The notes: generated by a model from the sequence alone, not told the origin. Shown: positions 22,122 through 30,732, counted from the first letter of the stretch. The stretch is 64,000 nt of DNA from Apteryx mantelli (GCF_036417845.1 NW_027118693.1:5218001-5282000); one strand, 5' to 3'. Numbers and translations: made by a program.

Positions 22122-22607
22122 TGTTGGGGCCCTTGCGGTACTTCAGAACAATAATCTATATGAAATATAGAGTATGGAACTACACTGTTTAGGATTAGTT
22201 GCTTAGCACAACTTGCTTAGCATAAGTAGCTAAATTTGCTGAAGCCTTAGGCCTCAGACTGTAGCTGCTGCTATGTGCTTTGAAGTAGTTTACCAAGGAC
22301 ACTGGTGCAGCTGGGAATGATACATCCTGAGAAAGTACAGATAAACTAGCAGAAGCCAGTGGGAACCAAGGTTAAGGGCTAGACAGCTTTGCTAAACAAG
22401 CAGCAAGGTACAAGGCATGACCGCTGTGTGCGTGATCGGTGCAATGATTGGCTACCTGTGACATAATCTGTATGAACCACAAATCAAGGGCCAGAGCGCC
22501 GAATACTTGTACTTATAAAATAGGCAAATTGCTGAATAAAGATGGAATTGAACCTGCATTCTGTGAATGCGTATGATTCATTCCCGTCACTCCCGCGGAC
22601 CGCGACA
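22122..22607 (+). repeat. ERV-B 5' LTR
   Basis: Starts TGTTGGGGCCC and ends CCGCGACA. A TATA box TATAAAA lies at 22,514-22,520 and a polyadenylation signal AATAAA at 22,535-22,540. The short distance between them implies a short R region. Confidence 0.95.
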
Positions 22608-22609
22608 TC

Positions 22610-22627
22610 TGGCGACCCCGACGTGAT
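22610..22627 (+). other. ERV-B primer binding site (tRNA-Trp-like)
   Basis: TGGCGACCCCGACGTGAT follows the LTR after two bases. It is one mismatch (position 4) from the tRNA-Trp primer site used by avian leukosis-type viruses. Confidence 0.8.
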
Positions 22628-22806
22628 ACTGCAGAGGAGAAGCTGGCTTTGCTAAGAGTTCGAGTAACGGGAGTGGATACCGCCCGGGAGGCTCGTGCCC
22701 GGGGAAAACGAGCCTGGCCGTCTGAAAGAAGACGGGAAAAGAAAAGTCGTAGCTACGCAACTCTTCTGACCGGTGAGTCAGGCGCCCTTGTGAGGCGGCG
22801 GGCGGT

Positions 22807-24978
22807 ATGGGAAACGCTGTATCAGCGGTAGAAAAGGCCACGTTAGAAAAATTGTTACAAGTGGCAGCACAAACAGAGCGCCAGGTGGAGCGCCAGGCGC
22901 TGGTGGACTTGCTGTGGTGGAGAAGGCGGCGCGGTTTGTTACGGGAGTCCAGCCAGGTCTTTAGCGCGGTAACCTGGAAGAAGGTCGGGAAGGAACTGTG
23001 GGAATCCATCCAGAACGGAGAAAAAGAGGCCAGGCGTCTGGCCAAAATATATCGAGACGTGCGGCTCATGATCGAACAGCTGCACGGGGAGGCACAGGCG
23101 ACTGCTGCCATACGGAGGGCGCTGCAAGTGGAGCCCTCTGCAGCGGCACTTTCGCCGGGGAGTGAGTGCGCGGAAGGAGCGGAGTGCGCGGTGCCCGGAG
23201 CGGAGTGCGCGGTACCCGGAGCGGAGTGCGCGGTGCCCGGAGCGGAGTGCGCGGTGCCTGTCTTTGATACACCATCCGCGGGGGGGCCCTCGGTGACAGA
23301 TGAGCCCTCCCTGCCGTGTGCGGCACCTCTCTCTAAGCTAGAGCGGGAGGCTTGGGGGACTGGCTCAGGATATGAGGACTTGCCACCGTACAAGAAAGGG
23401 GACGTTGCTGATGCCTTTGCCGCCCCCCCGCAGCCGTCCGCTCCCCCTATGGAAGTGGATCCGGCCACTGTGCCTTTACCTGAGGAGAAAAGCGTTGATC
23501 TGACTGAATATTCAAAAAAAATGGAGGAACTGTTGGAGGAAATGAGGAGGTTGGATAGGGGGTCGAAAAAGGCGCATGTGAGGGAGGCGTATAAGAAGGC
23601 ACATCAGGCTATTGTGGACGGCCTGAAGGCGGTTGAGGAACGGTTCTCCGGGGATCCTGCCGGCGGATCCCAGGAGAACCAAGAGATCGCCCCCAGAGAC
23701 TGGGTGATTACCAATGTACTCAAAGGGACGTGGTCCCTTGAGGAGGCGGAGCAACATCTGCAAGCCTGGAAAAAAAACCCTTTAACACAGAAAGAGTATC
23801 GAATGATTTTGGACTGTTTACCGAGAGCACCGGAGAAAGCCCTACCACCTAGGGACCCTGACTTTGACATGGCAAAAAGGTGGCGCGGGATCATTCAGAA
23901 TGCTGAACTGGTTGGGGACATGCAGTTTTTCCCTATAGTAGCCCCGGTCGTGACCACGGGTCAGGGACAGACGAGGTGGGAGCCTCTGGATTGGCAAGTG
24001 GTAACAAAGCTGCAACAGCTGGTAATGCAGTACGGGATAAATAACCATCAAGTGCAAGCGCAGCTGAGAGCACTGGTAAAATATCAAAACTTGGTGCCGA
24101 GCGACATCCGCGCCCTTGCCGAACTGATTTTGGGGCCCACCTCTTTGCTGGTGTTTCTGAATAAGTGGCAGGAACTGCTTGGTCAATGCCAATTATCTAA
24201 TTTGGACTTACCGGCAGATGACCCGTTACGTATGACATCTTTGGACGTGCTGATGGGCAACGGAGCTTTTAGAGACCCCGCTCGACAGGCGGCACTGCAT
24301 CCCCGAGTCCTGATGCAGTCAAAAAACGCTGCCTTAGAGGCATTCGCTGCACTGCCCCAAATAGGGAAAGCTAATCCGCCTTACCTGTCAATAAGGCAGG
24401 CGGAAGACCAACCGTTCCTGCAGTTCGTGGACAAACTTAAGGAAGCCGTTGATGCGGCCCCGAACGTGCCACAGGATATGAAAACAATCATGGTTAAGGA
24501 GATCGCTACGCAGAACGCCAATCCAACCTGCACAAAACTGCTCGCCACCTTGCCTCCAGGAGCGACTTTGCTCCAAATGGTGGAAATTTGCTCCCGAGCA
24601 CCCATGGAGCTAGAAAAACAAAAAGCGAAGATCCATGCTACTGCATTAGCTGTAGCTATGAAACAGGGCCCTACACAAGGAGGGGGCGGCCGCAAAACAG
24701 AGAACTGCTACATCTGCGGACAACCTGGGCACTGGAAGAAACATTGCCCCCTCAGACGACTGGCTAAAGACAACCGTATCTGCCAGCGTTGTGACAAGTT
24801 TGGGCATCGGACAAGTGAGTGCCGTTCAAAATGCAAGAAAAGCGGCACCCCGTTGTCGGGAAACTGGAACAGCCGCGCCTGGGACGCGGCGAAGAAATAT
24901 CCCATGGTTGCCTCTTCGAACACCATGCAGCCACAAGAGGGAGCGCCGGAATCGATCTGGCCCTGGCAGAATCAGTAA
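22807..24978 (+). CDS. gag: ERV-B gag polyprotein, intact frame
   Basis: The 723-residue frame begins MGNAVS, a myristoylation-type N-terminus for membrane targeting. Residues about 124-151 are four copies of a heptapeptide GAECAVP. A PSAP motif near residue 209 and a DLPPY near residue 195 resemble late-budding motifs. Capsid carries the major-homology-type segment QAEDQPFLQFVDKL near residue 529. Two zinc knuckles, CYICGQPGHWKKHC and CQRCDKFGHRTSEC (about 633-671), bind the genome. Two knuckles and the overall size fit beta- or alpharetroviral gag rather than gamma. The frame has no internal stop, in keeping with the identical LTRs. Confidence 0.95.
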   Translation: MGNAVSAVEKATLEKLLQVAAQTERQVERQALVDLLWWRRRRGLLRESSQVFSAVTWKKVGKELWESIQNGEKEARRLAKIYRDVRLMIEQLHGEAQATAAIRRALQVEPSAAALSPGSECAEGAECAVPGAECAVPGAECAVPGAECAVPVFDTPSAGGPSVTDEPSLPCAAPLSKLEREAWGTGSGYEDLPPYKKGDVADAFAAPPQPSAPPMEVDPATVPLPEEKSVDLTEYSKKMEELLEEMRRLDRGSKKAHVREAYKKAHQAIVDGLKAVEERFSGDPAGGSQENQEIAPRDWVITNVLKGTWSLEEAEQHLQAWKKNPLTQKEYRMILDCLPRAPEKALPPRDPDFDMAKRWRGIIQNAELVGDMQFFPIVAPVVTTGQGQTRWEPLDWQVVTKLQQLVMQYGINNHQVQAQLRALVKYQNLVPSDIRALAELILGPTSLLVFLNKWQELLGQCQLSNLDLPADDPLRMTSLDVLMGNGAFRDPARQAALHPRVLMQSKNAALEAFAALPQIGKANPPYLSIRQAEDQPFLQFVDKLKEAVDAAPNVPQDMKTIMVKEIATQNANPTCTKLLATLPPGATLLQMVEICSRAPMELEKQKAKIHATALAVAMKQGPTQGGGGRKTENCYICGQPGHWKKHCPLRRLAKDNRICQRCDKFGHRTSECRSKCKKSGTPLSGNWNSRAWDAAKKYPMVASSNTMQPQEGAPESIWPWQNQ
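23177..23262 (+). repeat. 21-bp tandem repeat inside ERV-B gag
   Basis: Four copies of a unit reading GGAGCGGAGTGCGCGGTGCC(C) encode GAECAVP repeats between matrix and capsid. One copy differs by a silent base (GTACCC). Confidence 0.92.
24858..24904 (+). promoter_or_regulatory. ERV-B gag/pro -1 frameshift signal with pseudoknot
   Basis: The heptamer G GGA AAC sits in the gag frame at 24,858-24,864, a slippery sequence known from betaretroviral gag/pro sites. After a 7-base spacer, GCCGCG (24,872-24,877) pairs with CGCGGC (24,885-24,890). The loop bases TGGGA (24,880-24,884) can pair with TCCCA (24,900-24,904), forming an H-type pseudoknot. The pro frame is exactly -1 relative to gag. Confidence 0.85.
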
Positions 24979-25628
24979 GCATTGCCACTGAGCAGGTCCA
25001 CTTGGTAAATTCAGACGTTTGTGGCCCCTTGGGGGGGGGGCTGTCAGCCTTACTGATAGGACGATCATCTGCCTTTAGACAGGGAATTTTTGTTCTCCCT
25101 GGATGCATCGACGCCGACTACCGTGGACCTATAAAAATCATGCTGAAGGTCTTCTGTCCCCCAGTTACAATACCAGCAAAAAGCAAAATTGCCCAATTGA
25201 TCCCTTTCAAGTCTGCGGTCCCCCTGGCCAGCGGAGATGATAGAAGAGGAGGTTTCGGCTCTACGGGGACGCCCCTGGCCTTGTTCTCGACTGCTGTGTC
25301 CTCGACTAGACCCATTCGAAAGGTCATCATTACCTCTCCAGACGGAATGAATCACCTAAAAGCCGAGATGATGATGGATACCGGTTCCGACGTCACCATA
25401 GTACCTCGCGACTCCTGGCCTGCCGCTTGGGCGCTAGTGGATAGCACCACTGCAGTACAGGGGATTGGTGGTTCAGCCCCCACCTGGAGAAGTGCGAGAC
25501 CCGTGAAGATCTGCGACGAAGAAGGTCATTTGGGCGTGGTAACACCATACGTAATGAATACCCCTCTCTGGATCTTAGGCCGGGACCTTCTGTCTCAGTG
25601 GGGCCTAGTTCTCTCGTGCCCTTTTTAG
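24864..25628 (+). CDS. pro: ERV-B pro: dUTPase plus aspartic protease
   Basis: Translated by -1 frameshift from gag. The first part is a dUTPase: all five family motifs can be read (AGIDLAL, IGRSS, GCIDADYRG, KIAQL and the glycine-rich RRGGFGSTG). It would hydrolyse dUTP during reverse transcription. The second part is a retroviral protease with MMDTGSDVTIVP (active-site DTG) and WILGRDLL. A dUTPase in the pro frame is a betaretroviral trait and is absent from alpharetroviruses. The frame ends at TAG 25,626-25,628, right after the candidate slip heptamer C CCT TTT (25,619-25,625). Confidence 0.93.
   Translation: MEQPRLGRGEEISHGCLFEHHAATRGSAGIDLALAESVSIATEQVHLVNSDVCGPLGGGLSALLIGRSSAFRQGIFVLPGCIDADYRGPIKIMLKVFCPPVTIPAKSKIAQLIPFKSAVPLASGDDRRGGFGSTGTPLALFSTAVSSTRPIRKVIITSPDGMNHLKAEMMMDTGSDVTIVPRDSWPAAWALVDSTTAVQGIGGSAPTWRSARPVKICDEEGHLGVVTPYVMNTPLWILGRDLLSQWGLVLSCPF
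25619..25625 (+). promoter_or_regulatory. ERV-B candidate pro/pol -1 frameshift site
   Basis: C CCT TTT in the pro frame fits the XXXYYYZ pattern and lies directly before the pro stop codon. Pol is in the -1 frame. I did not find a clear downstream pseudoknot by eye. Confidence 0.55.
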
Positions 25629-28273
25629 TAATGGCCGCTGCTGACACTTCTCCGCCCACGCTGAAAATTACATGGAAGACTGACGAACCAGTGTGGGTCG
25701 AGCAGTGGCCGCTGCAAAAGGAGAAGCTAAGGGAACTTAACAAATTGGTAGAAGAACAGCTACAATTGGGACATATTCAACCTTCAACCAGCCCATGGAA
25801 CACACCTATCTTTACCATACAGAAAAGGTCAGGAAAATGGAGACTGCTACACGATCTGCGAGCTGTGAACGCAACAATGGAAGATATGGGAGCGTTACAA
25901 CCAGGACTGCCATCACCTACCATGCTCCCGCGGGAATGGAGTCTGCTAGTAATTGATCTGAAAGACTGTTTCTTTAGTATCCCCTTACATCTGGAGGACT
26001 CCAAACGCTTTGCATTCTCAGTGCCAACGATAAATCGATCTGGTCCTTCGAGACGCTATCAGTGGGTCGTTCTACCCCAAGGTATGAAAAACTCCCCCAC
26101 GATATGTCAATGGTATGTAGACCGAGCCTTAGAACCCTGGAGGCAGAGACATCCCGAGGCTATAGTATACCACTACATGGACGACATATTAGTCGCAACA
26201 GAAACCCCGCTGCTAGAAGAGAGTCAACGGGAATTGAGTCAACAACTCCAGGCCTGGGGTCTTACCATCGCCCCTGAGAAGATCCAGCAACACGCACCGT
26301 GGAACTATCTTGGTATGGTCATAACCGAGACCCGAGTCTACCCAATGAAAACCTCGATCACGCGGAAGATCGCAACAGTGAACGATGTACAGAAACTTCT
26401 TGGGGACATTCAATGGATCCGTACTTACTGCGGCATTACCAATGAGGAAATTCAACCGCTGGTGAATTTACTTAAGAATAGCAAGAACCCCAGAGAAGCA
26501 AGAATGTTGTCTCCTCCAGTGCAGGAAGTCATGGCTAACATAGAGAGGAAGCTTGGAAATGTACAAGCCTATCGCTATGACCCCATGAAACCCATTGACA
26601 TAGTGTGCTACAATAAACAACAGGAGGTGGTTGGCATAATTGGTCAAACAAACGAGACAAATCAGCTCACGATCCTGGAGTGGGTGTTTTCGCCAGTCCA
26701 GCCACGCACAGTGATTATGCCCAGGAAAGATGCTGTGGGAGAACTGTTACTAAAAACAAGACAGCGCGTCCGCATCATATCAGGGAAGGAGCCCTCACGC
26801 ATCATTCTGCCCCTGGTTTCTTTGGATCTCGTATCCGAATGGACCCAACAGAGCATTTCATTCGCCCTGGCGACGTGTGGGGTTCCCCTCGACAATCATT
26901 ATCCAAAGCACCCACTACTGCACACGCAATTGATGCTTGAAGAAAGGAAGGTAATGGCAGATGGCCCCATCCACAACGCGAAGTCCGTCTTTACGGACGC
27001 TAGCGGCAAAACAAAGAAGTACGGATACGAATACGTGAATGTACGAGGAGAATGGGCTCGAAAGATCATGCAAGGTGCCCCCGAGCACTCCGTGCAAATT
27101 TTAGAACTCATGGCAGCTGTACTCGCGTTGAAGGACTTTGCAGAAGAACCTCTTAATCTTATAGTTGATTCACTATATGTGGCGGGTGTGTTACAACGAC
27201 TACACTCTGCTCTTATTGGGCAGACCGCTAACCCCAAGATTCAGGCGTTGTTGATACAAGCAAGCGGCCATTTAAATTCTCGCGTTCAGCCATTCTGGTG
27301 CACACACGTCCGTAGTCATTCGGGACTGCCGGGAATATTGGCGGAGGGCAACCAGCGCATAGATGCCCAAGTCTCAGCCGCCGGTGAAGAAAAAACTAGG
27401 TTACAGCTGGCACAACGATCTCATGCGTTTTTTCACCAGTCAGCTAGATCTTTGCAAAAGGAGTTCAACTTATCCCGGGCAGAAAGCAGGGCCATAGTGG
27501 CCGCGTGCCCTGATTGTGCACACATTCCCCCGCTGCAGGATACAGGGACAAACCCACGCGGGTTAGAACCTCGCCAGTTATGGCAGACCAATGTCACAGA
27601 AGTCCCTGCCTTTGGGCGACTGCGCTTTGTCCATGTATCAGTCGATACATTCAGTAAAATGACCTGGGCCACTGCCGCAACCTCCACGCGCTTTACTGCC
27701 TGCCGCCTGCATTGGCTGCAAGCCTTTGCCGCGCTGGGGAAGCCGGCTCAGATAAAAACCGACAATGGACCTGCCTATACGAGCGCCGCGTGCGCTGAGT
27801 TTATGAGAGCTTGGGACATTACACATTCCACGGGGGTCCCCTATAATTCCACTGGCCAGGCCATAGTGGAGCGCCGTCATCAGGATTTAAAACGCCTTTT
27901 TGCTATTTTGAAAAAGGAGGGGGAGGTATCTCTCCCCGTCCATGACATCGTAGCAAAAAGCTGTTATGTGTTAAATTGGCGCAACCTCATTGAAATAGAC
28001 CAAGGGGAGTTGATCAGCCCAGGGGCACGCCATGCACAGACTACGAGACCTATTAAGACGCTCGTGTCCCGATGGGTACCACAAACACATTCATGGCAGG
28101 GGCCTGTGGAATTACTCACTTGGGGCCGAGGGTATGCTTGTGTCATTGCAGGTACTGGTACGGAGTGGATACCCGCGAAGTGGGTTCGACCGTGGTTGAA
28201 GAAGAGTAACGTTGGACCTGCGGACGACTGCCCACTGGAAACAGCCCGTGAGTCAGCTACTACCTGCGCTTGA
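25625..28273 (+). CDS. pol: ERV-B pol: reverse transcriptase, RNase H, integrase (integrase lacks first Asp)
   Basis: One continuous frame of about 880 codons. Reverse transcriptase shows SPWNTPIFTIQKRSGKWRLL, LVIDLKDCFFSIPL, LPQGMKNSPTICQ and the active-site YMDD at 26,174-26,185. RNase H has FTDASGKT, ILELMAAVLAL and LIVDSLYVAGVL. Integrase has the zinc domain (HAFFH and CPDC) and the core, where IKTDNGPAY (Asp, 27,761) and QAIVERRHQD (Glu, 27,869) are present. The first triad position reads WQTNVTEVP, with Asn (AAT, 27,590-27,592) where the family has Asp. A C-terminal SH3-like segment (LLTWGRGYACVIAG) follows. The frame is complete, but the strand-transfer active site is not. Confidence 0.95.
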   Translation, partial: LVMAAADTSPPTLKITWKTDEPVWVEQWPLQKEKLRELNKLVEEQLQLGHIQPSTSPWNTPIFTIQKRSGKWRLLHDLRAVNATMEDMGALQPGLPSPTMLPREWSLLVIDLKDCFFSIPLHLEDSKRFAFSVPTINRSGPSRRYQWVVLPQGMKNSPTICQWYVDRALEPWRQRHPEAIVYHYMDDILVATETPLLEESQRELSQQLQAWGLTIAPEKIQQHAPWNYLGMVITETRVYPMKTSITRKIATVNDVQKLLGDIQWIRTYCGITNEEIQPLVNLLKNSKNPREARMLSPPVQEVMANIERKLGNVQAYRYDPMKPIDIVCYNKQQEVVGIIGQTNETNQLTILEWVFSPVQPRTVIMPRKDAVGELLLKTRQRVRIISGKEPSRIILPLVSLDLVSEWTQQSISFALATCGVPLDNHYPKHPLLHTQLMLEERKVMADGPIHNAKSVFTDASGKTKKYGYEYVNVRGEWARKIMQGAPEHSVQILELMAAVLALKDFAEEPLNLIVDSLYVAGVLQRLHSALIGQTANPKIQALLIQASGHLNSRVQPFWCTHVRSHSGLPGILAEGNQRIDAQVSAAGEEKTRLQLAQRSHAFFHQSARSLQKEFNLSRAESRAIVAACPDCAHIPPLQDTGTNPRGLEPRQLWQTNVTEVPAFGRLRFVHVSVDTFSKMTWATAATSTRFTACRLHWLQAFAALGKPAQIKTDNGPAYTSAACAEFMRAWDITHSTGVPYNSTGQAIVERRHQDLKRLFAILKKEGEVSLPVHDIVAKSCYVLNWRNLIEIDQGELISPGARHAQTTRPIKTLVSRWVPQTHSWQGPVELLTWGRGYACVIAGTGTEWIPAKWVRPWLKKSNVGPADDCPLETARESATTCA

Positions 28274-28392
28274 AGACCAGCGGCAGGAACTGGAAGCTCT
28301 TGACAGAGGACGAAAACAAAGCACCAGCCTCACCCGGAACGAACGGGATTGTGATTGTGAGCGTGCTGCAATGACTGGGCACGAACAAAAGA

Positions 28393-29298
28393 GTGTTGGG
28401 GGGGTTGGTGGAAGAGCGGTCATCAAAATGGGTAACCTTGAATTCCGCCTTAAGCAGCGGTGACGTGCATGGCCAGGTGTATACGAACTGCAACGCAACA
28501 AGCCACATAACAGCGAAAGCACTGCCGCCTGGTATATTTCTGATATGCGGGGATAGGGCCTGGAACGGTGTGCCACGCATCCTGCGTGGAGGCCTGTGCT
28601 ACCTGGGGAGATTGAGTCTGTTCCACCCCAATCTCACCCAACTGCAGAACTTGGTCTTGATGAAGCGCGGGCGGGGCAGAAGGAGTGTGCATGAGCTAGA
28701 GTGCAAGGACATTGGCGATCCCGTATTTTGGTCAGGCTTCCGGCAGCTGGCGACTGCTACGCTACTGCCGGGAGCCGCTGGGCTTAAGGCGATGAAATTG
28801 GCAGAGCAATTGGCTTGTTGGACCAAAAATGAGTTAACTATTACATCACGAGTACTAGATGAGATGTCTCAGGATGCACTGAGCATAAACCACGCTGTGT
28901 TACAAAATAGGGCCGCTATAGATTTCTTGCTCTTAGCTCATGGACATGGGTGTGACGAGTTTGAGGGGATGTGTTGTCTCAATCTTACCGACCATTCACA
29001 ATCAATCCACGCGCGTATACGAAACATTCAGAATGGGCTATATAAGCTGAAGCAGGAGAATGGCCTTGGGATTGACGGGTGGCTTCGGGGGCTGGGGATC
29101 GGGCCCTGGTTGGCAGCAGGATTAAAACAACTGATTACCATAGGTATCGTGGGTATGTTCCTATTGATTTGTGGGCCTTGTATACTACAATGTATCCTAG
29201 CTCGGGTACAGAAAATGGTTGATCTATTATTTGAAAGAAGAGGGGGAAGTGTTGGGGCCCTTGCGGTACTTCAGAACAATAATCTATATGAAATATAG
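28393..29298 (+). pseudogene. env: ERV-B env, surface subunit truncated, transmembrane subunit intact
   Basis: The frame holds only about 97 codons before a furin-type site RGRR (cleavage after 28,683), so most of the surface subunit including the receptor-binding part is absent. The transmembrane subunit has cysteines at its residues 7 and 45 bracketing a hydrophobic internal fusion segment, the alpharetroviral arrangement. It then has LQNRAAIDFLLLAHGHG, a CX6CC motif (CDEFEGMCC), and an anchor (LITIGIVGMFLLICGPCIL). Only about 120 bases separate it from pol. The stop (29,296-29,298) lies 47-49 bases inside the 3' LTR, so the polypurine tract is within the coding frame. Confidence 0.88.
29236..29249 (+). 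other. ERV-B polypurine tract
   Basis: AGAAGAGGGGGAAG lies directly before the 3' LTR start. Confidence 0.85.
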
Positions 29299-29735
29299 AG
29301 TATGGAACTACACTGTTTAGGATTAGTTGCTTAGCACAACTTGCTTAGCATAAGTAGCTAAATTTGCTGAAGCCTTAGGCCTCAGACTGTAGCTGCTGCT
29401 ATGTGCTTTGAAGTAGTTTACCAAGGACACTGGTGCAGCTGGGAATGATACATCCTGAGAAAGTACAGATAAACTAGCAGAAGCCAGTGGGAACCAAGGT
29501 TAAGGGCTAGACAGCTTTGCTAAACAAGCAGCAAGGTACAAGGCATGACCGCTGTGTGCGTGATCGGTGCAATGATTGGCTACCTGTGACATAATCTGTA
29601 TGAACCACAAATCAAGGGCCAGAGCGCCGAATACTTGTACTTATAAAATAGGCAAATTGCTGAATAAAGATGGAATTGAACCTGCATTCTGTGAATGCGT
29701 ATGATTCATTCCCGTCACTCCCGCGGACCGCGACA
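29250..29735 (+). repeat. ERV-B 3' LTR
   Basis: Identical in length and sequence to 22,122-22,607. It is followed directly by the duplicated target bases CCGCT. Confidence 0.96.
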
Positions 29736-29740
29736 CCGCT

Positions 29741-29924
29741 GGAGACGCTGCTGCCCTGGCCGGCGGTGGGAGCAGCCCCAGGCCCCCCCAGCAGGCAGGT
29801 AGTGGGGTGACGGTGCCTCCCCCAGCCCAGCACCGCCTGTGCTGCTCCGCGCGCCGAGGCGGCTCGCTGTCTTCCTCTGCTTTAGTCTGGTGCTTGGAGC
29901 CGGGGCCCCACCTCAGCTCTGCCA
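29741..29924 (+). other. Non-retroviral GC-rich segment in ERV-A, right part
   Basis: Continuation of the 21,891-22,121 segment after ERV-B, ending where the integrase C-terminal reading begins at about 29,925. It is rich in C and G, and I recognise no protein family in it. Confidence 0.65.
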
Positions 29925-30200
29925 AACAGAGACCTCCACTAGATGTAGCCATTCACCGAGTTAACCCTGGAGACAAGGTTTTAATTAAAAACCTGGAAAG
30001 ACTCGTCCTTGACTCCCCGCTGGGAGGGACCTTTTCTTGTCTTACTTACCACAGACACTGCTATTCGTACCGCAGAGCGAGGATGGACACACGCTAGCAG
30101 AATTAAAGGACCGATTTCAGAATCATCGTGGGAAGCCTTTGGAAATCCGGACAATTTAAAAGTAACCTTTAAGAAGAAACCTGGAATCCTCGATAAGTGA
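29925..30200 (+). pseudogene. ERV-A integrase C-terminal domain remnant
   Basis: VNPGDKVLIKN is followed after a frame change at about 30,005 by PRWEGPFLVLLTTDTAIRTA and GWTHASRIK. These match the gamma-type integrase C-terminal (GPY/F-like) domain. The end of pol is at TGA 30,198-30,200. Confidence 0.85.
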
Positions 30201-30272
30201 GACCACATTTTGTAAAACCTAACATAGTATTTGTTATAACCCCACACTGTATTTGTTATCCCTTCATGTGTT

Positions 30273-30593
30273 ATGCATGTAGGGTTTGTAAAGGGAAGTA
30301 GTGGACTCATTGTTAGTACGGGTATCTCCCTAGCGGCATTTGCCGCCCTTGTTACGACAAAATTGACTTATTGGACATTAAAAGATCATAAGAAAAGATC
30401 GGTAGAATGGTGGGAAGCCTTTGTTAAAGGAGTACAACCTGAGAAAGGTTGTACCCATGCCAACCACCCCGATCACATAAGGCTAAAATTAAAAACACCA
30501 ATTGTAGGTGGACTGTGCCGTATGTTGGGTGTCTCTCTCGAAAAACTGGGAAGCCTTTCAAATCAGAAAGGCACACAAAGGAAGTTCCCCTGA
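30273..30593 (+). CDS. ERV-A extra frame between pol and env, membrane-type (hypothetical)
   Basis: An open frame of 106 codons lies after pol and before the env start, where gammaretroviruses usually have pol/env overlap and no extra gene. Residues about 11-34 (GLIVSTGISLAAFAALVTTK) are hydrophobic and could span a membrane. A basic segment DHKKRSVEWWEAF follows. I do not recognise a family. It may be a real accessory frame, part of a larger broken gene, or chance. Function unknown. Confidence 0.35.
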   Translation: MHVGFVKGSSGLIVSTGISLAAFAALVTTKLTYWTLKDHKKRSVEWWEAFVKGVQPEKGCTHANHPDHIRLKLKTPIVGGLCRMLGVSLEKLGSLSNQKGTQRKFP

Positions 30594-30732
30594 AGAATAC
30601 GGCTGCTGTCGAGAAGACGGTACACCCTGCTGCTCTGAGCAAAAGAGTAGGCAGAGGAGACAGAGACGTATAGAAACTGTGGGGATCGAGGCCGACAAGC
30701 CACCTCCTAAGCAGGAATACCTGAAGTTATAA
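30505..30732 (+). CDS. ERV-A extra frame, Cys/Arg-rich (hypothetical)
   Basis: A second short frame, shifted against the first, codes for about 75 residues with the cysteine cluster CCREDGTPCC followed by the arginine-rich stretch KSRQRRQRR. An acceptor-like sequence (AATTGTAG) precedes it at about 30,495-30,504, so it could be a spliced exon. Arginine-rich stretches of this kind can bind RNA or act as nuclear signals, but nothing proves a role here. No family is recognised. Confidence 0.35.

Larger units (their letters stand above)
22122..29735 (+). mobile_element. ERV-B: very young beta-type provirus nested in ERV-A
   Basis: A 7.6-kb provirus flanked by a 5-bp direct repeat CCGCT (22,117-22,121 and 29,736-29,740). 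The 486-bp LTRs at 22,122-22,607 and 29,250-29,735 are identical base for base on my reading. Gag, pro and pol are in three successive frames, each -1 relative to the one before, as in betaretroviruses; pro includes a dUTPase. The env transmembrane subunit resembles the alpharetroviral type. The surface subunit is mostly deleted and the first integrase catalytic residue is Asn, so it is not an autonomous element as it stands. Confidence 0.97.

Noticed and set aside
22122..22607. ERV-A and ERV-B being one element with duplicated LTRs
   Set aside because: Their LTRs, primer sites, polypurine tracts, frame organisation and env types all differ, and ERV-B has its own target duplication within ERV-A.
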